From positions 868,001 through 932,000 of the forward strand of contig JAXMAN010000001.1 in the NCBI GenBank assembly GCA_046350355.1: a stretch of DNA of 64,000 nt, read 5' to 3'. Below the pieces are notes generated by a model that had not been told where the DNA came from, made no database searches, and saw nothing but the letters and a program-made list of their open reading frames with translations. Both the position numbers and the translations under genes were made by a program. Origin of the DNA: UBA966 sp046350355. Lineage in GTDB: Bacteria; Planctomycetota; Phycisphaerae; Phycisphaerales; SM1A02. This document shows positions 24,880-31,320 of the stretch, in pieces. Position 1 is the stretch's first letter, and the number at the start of each line of letters is the position of its first letter.

Positions 24880-25352
24880 GGCGTGCGGCTTCCGCCCATG
24901 AACTGCAGCGTGAGCTCGTTCACGCCCGGCTTGACCTCGAAGCAGGCGCGGCTCCAGGTCGGCGGCGCGAGCGCGCTGGTCATGCCGGAGACGGCCCACG
25001 GATCCGCGGGAATGCCCAGCATCCCGCGGCGCAGGGTGCCCGTGCGCGCGACATCGTGGAAGGCGCTCACCGCGTAGGTGCCCGGCTCGAGCCCGTCGAT
25101 GCGGACGGGGGAGGCGACCGCGTCGGCCGCGACCTCGCGCGTCTCGTACCACTTGCCGCGCTGCATGAAGGTCTGCGGCGACGACCAGACGGCGATCGGG
25201 ACCGGACCGCTGCCCGGCGCGGGCGAGAGGCCCTTCAGATGGATGACGAGCGAGCAGGGTCCCGTGGGATGGCCGGCGGTCTTCGCCGGCGTCGACGCGC
25301 ACGCCGAGAGGAGCGCGAGCGCGCCCGCGAGGATCGCGGCGGCGAACTTCAC
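24876..25352 (-). CDS. DUF2141 lipoprotein
   Basis: 158 aa. The N-terminus KFAAAILAGALALLSACAS is a lipoprotein signal with lipobox LSAC. The body matches the DUF2141 beta-sandwich by GLEPGTYAVSAFHDVARTGTLRRGMLGIPADPWAVSG; the usual acidic FHDxNxNGKxDxN stretch is partly altered. Its function is unknown. Because it is second in the export/biosynthesis operon it may be an outer partner for lipid or pigment handling, though that is inference from position. The GTG start at 25352 overlaps the ABC-fusion stop by 4 bp, and its own stop overlaps the PlsC start. Confidence 0.75.
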   Translation of the reverse strand: MKFAAAILAGALALLSACASTPAKTAGHPTGPCSLVIHLKGLSPAPGSGPVPIAVWSSPQTFMQRGKWYETREVAADAVASPVRIDGLEPGTYAVSAFHDVARTGTLRRGMLGIPADPWAVSGMTSALAPPTWSRACFEVKPGVNELTLQFMGGSRTP

Positions 25353-26713
25353 GCGTTCTCCAGTCGATGCTCGCCGAAGGCGATGCCGGCGCCGGTGGCG
25401 GCGTCGCGCAGGAGCGCGGGCTCGTGGGTCGCGACCAGGATGCCCGCGCCGCGCCGGGCGGCGGCGACGACGGCCTGCTGCAGGAGGCCGCGGCCGTCGG
25501 TGTCCAGGCCGGATTCGGGCTCGTCCAGCAGGATCGCCGTCGGATCCGCCGCGAAGGCGACCGCGAGCGCGACGCGGCGCGCCTGCCCGCCGGAGATGCG
25601 GTCCACGCGCGTGTGCGCCAGGTGCGCGACGGCGAACTCCTCGAGCGCGCGCGCGATCGCGGGCTCGATGCGCGCGCGATCCCAGCCCGCGGCCTCGAGC
25701 GTGAAGCGGATGTTCGCGGCGGCGTCGAGCTGTCCGATCAGGCCGCCGAGCTGCGGCAGGTAGCCGACCGGCGCGCCCGAGCGGTCGCACCAGACGCGGC
25801 CGGCGGTGCATGCGGCGGCGCCCACGAGCGCGCGCAGCAGCGTCGACTTTCCCGAGCCGTTGCGGCCCAGGAGCACGCGCACCTCGCCGGCGCGGACCTC
25901 GAGCGAGGCGCCGTCGAGCACGGCGCGGCGGCCGTAGCCGACGCGGATCTCGTCCGCGCGGATGACGGGGCGGCCGCGCGTGTCGTCGGGCTCCGCGGGG
26001 AACGCGCTCAGCAGGAAGCGCGGGCTGTGGCGCCAGCGCCGGATGGAGCGGACGCGCAGTCCGGCGGCGGCGGCGATCGCCTCCGCCTCGTCGAGCGTGA
26101 AGCCGCGGCGGACGCTCTGGACGGCGTCGTGGCGCAGGTGGCGCGGGCCGAGGATCGTCGAGATCGCCGCGCCCGCGAGGCCCGCGCGGTCGCGCACCAG
26201 GTCGTTCCAGATCACCATCCGCCGCGCGACGCGTCCCATCTGCCGCAGCGCGCGGACCACATCCGCGTCGACCAGGTGGTGGAGCATGAGCGAGGCATGC
26301 GTGACATCGTGCGACCGCGGGCCGAGCGCGTCCGCGCCCTCGAGGACATCGACCTGCCCGAAGGTCAGGTCCGGGTCGGTCGTGGTGCGCCGCGCGATCT
26401 CGAGCACGTCGGGGCTCCGGTCGGTCGCGTGCCAGCGGGCCTTCCAGCCGCGCGCCCGCGCGAGGCGCAGGAAGCCGCGGCCGATGTCGGCTTCGCCCGC
26501 GCCGAAGTCCGCGACGCGGATCTCGTCGCCGGCGCGCGGCGCGAGGTGGGCGGCGATCTCCTCCGCGACGCCCGCGCCGGCTCCGGTGACCGCGTTGAGG
26601 ACGCGCAGGAACCGCAGCTCGGTCGCGAGCAGCTCGGGGCGCACCGACGGATCGTCCATGTACTCCGCGCCCCTGGCGCGGCGCGTGGTGGGGATCGTCG
26701 CGGCCGTTTGCAT
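25349..26713 (-). CDS. SAM methyltransferase-ABC transporter ATPase fusion
   Basis: 454 aa. Residues ~20-240 are a class I methyltransferase: VADFGAGEADIG (SAM loop, ~68-79), ATDRSPDVLEIAR, and SLMLHHLVDADVV. Residues ~250-454 are an ABC ATPase: Walker A GRNGSGKST (~283-291), signature SGGQARR, Walker B AILLDEPESGLD, H-loop VATHE. Both halves look intact. This is the first gene of the nine-gene minus-strand operon. The ATPase half should pair with the ABC-2 permease, and the methyltransferase half resembles those acting on phenolic or polyketide substrates. Fusing the two is unusual and could couple methylation to export. The ATG at 26713 has a TAGATT box 11 nt upstream. Confidence 0.88.
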   Translation of the reverse strand: MQTAATIPTTRRARGAEYMDDPSVRPELLATELRFLRVLNAVTGAGAGVAEEIAAHLAPRAGDEIRVADFGAGEADIGRGFLRLARARGWKARWHATDRSPDVLEIARRTTTDPDLTFGQVDVLEGADALGPRSHDVTHASLMLHHLVDADVVRALRQMGRVARRMVIWNDLVRDRAGLAGAAISTILGPRHLRHDAVQSVRRGFTLDEAEAIAAAAGLRVRSIRRWRHSPRFLLSAFPAEPDDTRGRPVIRADEIRVGYGRRAVLDGASLEVRAGEVRVLLGRNGSGKSTLLRALVGAAACTAGRVWCDRSGAPVGYLPQLGGLIGQLDAAANIRFTLEAAGWDRARIEPAIARALEEFAVAHLAHTRVDRISGGQARRVALAVAFAADPTAILLDEPESGLDTDGRGLLQQAVVAAARRGAGILVATHEPALLRDAATGAGIAFGEHRLENA

Positions 26714-26724
26714 TCGCGGGCGAG

Positions 26725-26730
26725 AATCTA
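26725..26730 (-). promoter_or_regulatory. -10-like box of the nine-gene operon
   Basis: TAGATT on the minus strand ends 11 nt before the ATG at 26713. It is the only promoter-like element seen ahead of the operon, and the downstream genes are nearly all overlapping. Confidence 0.4.
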
Positions 26731-26742
26731 CACGGATGCGGG

Positions 26743-26748
26743 TATTCT
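26743..26748 (+). promoter_or_regulatory. -10-like box of the small lipoprotein gene
   Basis: TATTCT ends 7 nt before the ATG at 26756, divergent from the operon box 12 bp away. Confidence 0.4.
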
Positions 26749-26755
26749 CCCCTCC

Positions 26756-27187
26756 ATGCGACTGAACAATGCAATCCCGGTGGTGGTGGCCTCGCTCGCG
26801 CTTCTGCTTGCCGCGTGCAACCAGAACTACGTGGACATCATGTCCGTGAGCCAGCGTCTGGACACGAGCGCGGAGGCGGACCAGAAGCAGTTCGACTCGA
26901 GCTCGGACGAGGTGACGCGCGCGGAGGCGAAGCGTCGCCTGGTCGCGGTCCGCAAGAAGCAGGTCGTGATGATGGACCGCTTCCTGGTCTCGACGATGCC
27001 CCAGGTCAAGGACGGCGAGATGACCGCCGAGCAGGGCAAGGCCCGCAAGCAGGAGCTGATCGAGCAGGCGAAGAAGCGCCTCGCCGACGCCGAGGCGCTG
27101 AAGGTCGGCGTGCCGAAGTCGACGGCGCCGGCGGCGGGCGCGGCACCGGCTACGGGCGCCGCGGGTTCAACGGGCACGGGAAAGTAA
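26756..27187 (+). CDS. Small helical lipoprotein of unknown function
   Basis: 143 aa. The signal peptide has lipobox LLAAC (Cys at ~residue 21). The mature part is charged and predicted helical (TSAEADQKQFDSSSDEVTRAEAKRRLV and QGKARKQELIEQAKKRLADAEAL), ending in an Ala/Gly/Thr/Pro tail. No family recognised. It is divergent from the pigment-type operon and lies just upstream of tRNA-Tyr, outside the integrated element. Confidence 0.7.
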   Translation: MRLNNAIPVVVASLALLLAACNQNYVDIMSVSQRLDTSAEADQKQFDSSSDEVTRAEAKRRLVAVRKKQVVMMDRFLVSTMPQVKDGEMTAEQGKARKQELIEQAKKRLADAEALKVGVPKSTAPAAGAAPATGAAGSTGTGK

Positions 27188-27254
27188 GGCGTTTTGTAGT
27201 GTGCGGACGAGCACGCGCGCGTGCGTCCACGCGCGGGCGCCGGGGGTTCTCGGT

Positions 27255-27283
27255 CTGACCGCGCACCCCGGGCTTGGTACACT
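27255..27283 (+). promoter_or_regulatory. Sigma70-like promoter of tRNA-Tyr
   Basis: CTGACC (27255-27260) and TACACT (27278-27283) are separated by 17 bp, 35 bp ahead of the mature tRNA. Confidence 0.45.
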
Positions 27284-27318
27284 CTTCCTCCCCTTCGGGG
27301 GACCGGCGGGGACAACTC

Positions 27319-27401
<83 letters not shown>

Positions 27402-27416
27402 CTGAAGAAGAACGCA

Positions 27417-27454
27417 CGTGGTTGTGTTCGCTCGCACCGAGCGGCACAACCACG
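27417..27454 (+). terminator. Hairpin after tRNA-Tyr (element-derived)
   Basis: A 10-bp outer stem CGTGGTTGTG/CACAACCACG encloses an inner CGCTC/GAGCG stem, followed by CTGCGTTTGGG. A similar hairpin follows the right repeat at 49319-49356. Confidence 0.6.
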
Positions 27455-27515
27455 CTGCGTTTGGGGGGTTACGAGCGAGTCGAACGAAGCGTCGCGAACC
27501 TGCGCGGTCGGGTGC

Positions 27516-27575
27516 TGTGACGCTTTTTGTGCCGCTTTGGGGCGTGATGTGCGTCGCTTTTTGCGTCGCTTTCGG
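27516..27575 (+). repeat. Cluster of four CGCTTT-centred repeats, possible integrase arm sites
   Basis: Four direct copies of a TGNGNCGCTTT-like unit begin near 27519, 27530, 27550 and 27562. Two similar copies lie near the right end at 49223-49246. Position near both ends suggests recombinase arm sites; this is unproven. Confidence 0.4.
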
Positions 27576-27597
27576 ACGGGCTCGACTGATCCGAAGG

Positions 27598-29523
27598 TCA
27601 GCGCCTCGCAGCGCCCGGATCGGGCGTCTGATCGGGGACCGTGTACGCCTGCTGCGGATGCGCTGGTTGCTCGGGGTGGAGGTAGGCCAGCAAGCCTTCC
27701 TGCAACATGCCGCTGAGGACCTCCGTCGCCAGGTAGTGCCTGTTCCGGTTCAGGATGACAGCGAGCTGATCCGCCGACAGCGGCTTCCACGCGCAGAGCT
27801 GGACGATCACCGCCCGCAGGCGATTTGGCTTCGCACGCTTCCCAAGATCAGTAACTTCCACCTGGAGGTGCTCAGGCAGTTCGGGCACTTGGACCGGCAA
27901 CCCCTCAGATACGGGCATGCCTGAGGGGGGCAACCCCTCAGGTAGGGCGCTACCTGAGAGGTTCAACCCCTCAGGTAAGGGCAAACCTGAGGGGTTCGAC
28001 CCCTCAGAGTGTCCGAGTACGGCCGTCCGCGTTGGGATCAGCAATTTCGTTGTCGGCTTGTAAAAGGTGGCCGAGCCCTTCCCCTGCTGCTCGAGCAGCC
28101 CGAAGTCGCGCAGCCGTCGAAGGTGGCTGCTCGCCACCAGCGTCTCGACGCGGTTGAGGTCGCGGTATGCGGCGTTGTTGATGGCCCCGACCTCGCGCAC
28201 GTAGACTAGCGCCTTCTGCTCATCCTCGCTGAGATCGAGGTGCTGGAAGTTGCCCAGCCAGGTGACATCCTCCGAGCTGAGGAAGTGGTGGAAGAGGAAG
28301 GTCACGACGAAGCCATCTCGGTCTCGGTCCGATTCGAACGTCGGCGGGCTGAGGTTGGCTTGCGCCATCGCATCGCGAATCGCTCGGATGCCGGATCCCT
28401 TCGTCTCCGCGAAGCCGCTGTCGTGAAGCACCGCGGCGAGACGCGGGTTGCGCTGTTCGGATCCCGGCTCGCCGAGCCGATCGTCCGGCACGAGCGACAC
28501 ACCGGGATTTCGGATCTCGAGCCTGTTGCTGTAGCGGATGATCTGAACGGGTTGATTCTGCCGGTAGCTCCGGTGCATCACTGCATTGACGATGGCCTCG
28601 CGTACCGCCGTCCGCGGGATGAGCGGCACGTCCTCGCGCTGATTCGAGTTGGCTGGAAGTCGAAAGGAAGACGGGATGTCATCGAGAACCGCGTTGATCG
28701 CGCGGTGGATTCCCGACATGAGAGGTGCCAAGATCTCGAGCGAGTCGAAGCGAGTGTCCGGAGATCGCACCCACTCGCGTCCCGGTACGCGAATGTAGTC
28801 CACGCGCATCGCAGGGAAATGGCGGCGGATCGCGACTGGCGTGCCGAAGAGGATGAGTCCCGCGAGCGTCGGCCGGAGCTGTCCATCCACACGAGTCGCG
28901 GCCCCCAGTGCACGAAGAAGCTCCTCGTCGGAGAACTGCAACTCTGCTGCGCCCGGGTTCAGTCGCGCACGCCCCGTGCGGTACTCATCCAGTGCCTTCG
29001 GATCGAAATCGGAGACGTCGGCGTCGTCGACGATCGAATCCTCGATTCGCTTCGTGCTGCGGCCCTGGAAGAAGACCGTGAGGTCGTCATCGGTGCACTT
29101 CTGATCGGTTGAGCCGATCCGCCGAAAGGCGCCCTTCGGAAGCCCGCGAGCGTCGATGTACACGGGCTTGTCGTGCGCGTCTGCCTCTGGGACGAACGCC
29201 ACAATGACCCGCTTTCCGTTTCGCATCTCGACCTGGATGCTCGGTCGGATCGGGCGGTTGAACAGTGTGCGACACTGCGTCGCAAGTTCGGCCTGCACGC
29301 GGTCGGCGTCGGTGACGCCGATGACTTCGTACGCGGCAAACAGCGAGTCCTCTACCGGACGCACGCCGAGGATCAGATAGCCGCCACCGCGTCCGGGCTC
29401 GTTTGAGAACGCTGAGATCGTTTCGAGAATCGATGGTCCGACCTGCTCGCCCGCCTTGGCCTCGATCTGTACGGTTTCGTCGAGGTCGCAGAGCCGCTTC
29501 CAGAGTTCGTCGAACGTCAGCAT
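27598..29523 (-). CDS. AlbA-domain (Schlafen-like) putative DNA-binding regulator
   Basis: 641 aa. Residues ~15-150 match the AlbA_2 domain (ETVQIEAKAGEQ; GRGGGYLILGV; KPVYIDARGLPKGAFRRIGSTD). The middle has the RecG-like C-terminal ATPase-fold segment, with REAIVNAVMHRSY, RLEIRNPGVSL and GSGIRAIRDAM. A winged-helix part and a C-terminal helical region follow. Between them lie four 11-residue Pro/Leu/Gly repeats (SGLPLPEGLN, SGSALPEGLP, SGMPVSEGLP and so on). The ATG at 29523 (MLTFDELWKRL) is preferred over the longer frame because GAGAGGTGG lies ~7 nt upstream. Such proteins are common on islands and in defence loci; the function here is unknown. Confidence 0.8.
   Translation of the reverse strand: MLTFDELWKRLCDLDETVQIEAKAGEQVGPSILETISAFSNEPGRGGGYLILGVRPVEDSLFAAYEVIGVTDADRVQAELATQCRTLFNRPIRPSIQVEMRNGKRVIVAFVPEADAHDKPVYIDARGLPKGAFRRIGSTDQKCTDDDLTVFFQGRSTKRIEDSIVDDADVSDFDPKALDEYRTGRARLNPGAAELQFSDEELLRALGAATRVDGQLRPTLAGLILFGTPVAIRRHFPAMRVDYIRVPGREWVRSPDTRFDSLEILAPLMSGIHRAINAVLDDIPSSFRLPANSNQREDVPLIPRTAVREAIVNAVMHRSYRQNQPVQIIRYSNRLEIRNPGVSLVPDDRLGEPGSEQRNPRLAAVLHDSGFAETKGSGIRAIRDAMAQANLSPPTFESDRDRDGFVVTFLFHHFLSSEDVTWLGNFQHLDLSEDEQKALVYVREVGAINNAAYRDLNRVETLVASSHLRRLRDFGLLEQQGKGSATFYKPTTKLLIPTRTAVLGHSEGSNPSGLPLPEGLNLSGSALPEGLPPSGMPVSEGLPVQVPELPEHLQVEVTDLGKRAKPNRLRAVIVQLCAWKPLSADQLAVILNRNRHYLATEVLSGMLQEGLLAYLHPEQPAHPQQAYTVPDQTPDPGAARR
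27875..28010. repeat. Tandem ~33-bp palindromic repeats inside the AlbA gene
   Basis: About four units each contain CCCCTCAG...CTGAGGGG inverted arms. They code for 11-residue Pro-Leu-Pro-Glu-Gly-Leu repeats in frame. Confidence 0.7.
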
Positions 29524-29673
29524 GCCAGCCACCTCTCCGGCCGCGCTTGCAGCGAGTTGGAGCGCGAGGATCGGGTGGCGGGGTGCGACATCGTCTGCGG
29601 AGTATCCCGCAAATCCCACGATTTGGAAGGTCGGAAGGACCGACGAACTCCAGCGAATGGACTACGGAGTTTG

Positions 29674-30843
29674 CTAAACCATCGCTGAAACGACCCCGGC
29701 GTCGAGCATGCCCCGCGCCCCACCCCGAATCGCCACCTCAAAGTGCGCGTCCCGCGTCTGCAGGTAGTGCTTCGCCGCCACCAGCGGGCTGTGGCCGAGC
29801 CACTTGGCGACCACGTGGGCTGGCAACGCCTCGGCCCAGTCGGTGGCGCAGCTGGCGCGCATGTTGTGGAAGAGGCGCGGCCAAGGCTCGTAGCCCGCGC
29901 GGGCGATCAGCTTCATGAAGGTGGTGCGCAGGTTCGTGGTCGGGTCGGTGAGGCGCGGCACGACGGCTTCGCTGCCCTCGGGCGCCTGGTCGAAGAGGGC
30001 CTGCAGGATGGGCCGCAGCTCCGGCGTGATCGGCACGATGCGCACCGCGTGGCCGTCGTGGGCGGCGGTCTTCGGGCTGCGCACGGTCATCAGGCTGCGC
30101 TCCCAGTTGATGTCGCCCCAGCGGAGCTCGACGATCTCGGAGGGGCAGCGCAGGCCCGCGAAGCGGCTGAGGGCGATGATCGCCTTCCACTGCGGGCAGG
30201 GGCACTGGTCGATGATCCGCTGCGCCACTTCGGGGCGCACGTAGAAGGCCCGGTCGGGGTTCGACTGCGGCCCGGCGCGCAGGTGTTCGAAGGGGTTCTC
30301 GGGGACGAGCTTCCAGCGGCGCGCGCGGCTGAAGATGCACTTGGCCACGTGGACGCGCTTCGCGATCGTCGCCGCGGCGAGGGGCTTGCGCCGGTCGCCC
30401 TTCTCGGAGATCGCCTTGCGCCAGTGATCAGCGTCGGCGGGCGTGATCTCGGTGACGGGCGTGCGGCGGCCAAGCACCTCGAGCAGGCTGTCGGTGGTCT
30501 GCTTGTAGGCGGCGAGCGTGGCGGGCTTCACGGTGCTCGCGTCCAGGAAGCGCTTGATGAGCGATTCGAGCGTTGCGCCCGCGGCGCGCTCGCGGTGGGG
30601 TACGAGGCCCTTGTTCGCGAAGCGGCGGTGGACGCGGTCGTCGAGGCCGTTGAGCCACCCGAGGAGTTCCACGTCGGGCGAGCGCCGGTACATCTTGGCC
30701 GCCAGCAGCGCCTCGACGCGCACCCGGACCTCCTCGGCCTGGCGCGCGTTCACCCGCCCGAGGCGAAGCACGTGACGCTTGCCGGTGCCGTCGGTGAAGC
30801 ACACGCGCTTGGTGCCGTTTGAGTCTCGTGAGACGCTTGCCAT
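29674..30843 (-). CDS. int: Tyrosine recombinase (integrase)
   Basis: 389 aa. The C-terminal catalytic domain has ALSRFAGLRCPSEIVELRW (first Arg), HNMRASCATDW (HxxR), WLGHS (His) and HYLQ (the nucleophilic Tyr). An N-terminal SAM-like core-binding domain (LIKRFLDASTVKPATLAAYKQT) precedes it, with an arm-binding region ahead of that. It is the obvious agent of integration at tRNA-Tyr and is about 2.3 kb from attL. It belongs to the phage-type integrases rather than XerC/D. Its upstream neighbour is a small unknown gene in the same direction. Confidence 0.93.
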   Translation of the reverse strand: MASVSRDSNGTKRVCFTDGTGKRHVLRLGRVNARQAEEVRVRVEALLAAKMYRRSPDVELLGWLNGLDDRVHRRFANKGLVPHRERAAGATLESLIKRFLDASTVKPATLAAYKQTTDSLLEVLGRRTPVTEITPADADHWRKAISEKGDRRKPLAAATIAKRVHVAKCIFSRARRWKLVPENPFEHLRAGPQSNPDRAFYVRPEVAQRIIDQCPCPQWKAIIALSRFAGLRCPSEIVELRWGDINWERSLMTVRSPKTAAHDGHAVRIVPITPELRPILQALFDQAPEGSEAVVPRLTDPTTNLRTTFMKLIARAGYEPWPRLFHNMRASCATDWAEALPAHVVAKWLGHSPLVAAKHYLQTRDAHFEVAIRGGARGMLDAGVVSAMV

Positions 30844-30892
30844 TCGTCGTGGCCCGTGATCTCAAGTCCTGTGCCTGCAGGCATTTCCGCCT

Positions 30893-30913
30893 GTTGCGGG
30901 ACCGTCCCGCAAC
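30893..30913. repeat. Inverted repeat upstream of the integrase
   Basis: GTTGCGGGA/TCCCGCAAC with a 3-nt loop lies in the 99-bp gap before the integrase start. It could be a terminator for the upstream operon (no T-run) or a regulatory operator. Confidence 0.4.
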
Positions 30914-30942
30914 CCACACATTCCCTCAACCCGGCAGCACTA

Positions 30943-31320
30943 TCAAGGCCGATTTCCAGCCTCTTTCTGGGCCTCGTTCTGCGCCTCTTTCCAGGCTGTC
31001 TCGATCGCCTCGCCGACGGCGACGAGCCATCCGGGCGAACCTGGCTCCGTCGACATGCCGAGCTCCTGCGCCACGCCCAGCCGCTCGCCGAGCACGTAGG
31101 CCGACTCCGGGTCGGGTGGCGCGAAGCCAACCCGCAACAGCCGCAGCAGGTCGGGCTTGTAGTGCGCAAGCCGCACCGCCACGTGCGACGGCAACTCCAG
31201 CGGCCGATGCCGCAGCCGGTCCGGTGCGGACGGGTGCGAGGACACCTCGACACCCGCCGCACCGACCTCGACGAGCAGCGCGCCGAACGACGGCGGCAGC
31301 AGGCTCACAGCGACCCCCAT
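30943..31320 (-). CDS. Small element-encoded protein, TubC-N-like
   Basis: 125 aa. The N-terminal half (GALLVEVGAAGVEVSSHPSAPDRLRHRPLELPSHVAVRLAHYKPDLLRLL) follows the short TubC N-terminal docking-domain pattern, ending in the hallmark HxxxLLxLL helix. Similar small proteins accompany primase-helicase genes on islands. The tail is acidic and Gln-rich (EAQNEAQKEAG). The start overlaps the primase gene by 16 bp, so it is coupled to it. Domain assignment is by pattern only. Confidence 0.6.
   Translation of the reverse strand: MGVAVSLLPPSFGALLVEVGAAGVEVSSHPSAPDRLRHRPLELPSHVAVRLAHYKPDLLRLLRVGFAPPDPESAYVLGERLGVAQELGMSTEPGSPGWLVAVGEAIETAWKEAQNEAQKEAGNRP

Noticed and set aside
27875..28010. Possible CRISPR-like array
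   Set aside because: The units are contiguous, coding and palindromic, with no spacers of unique sequence; no cas genes are present.
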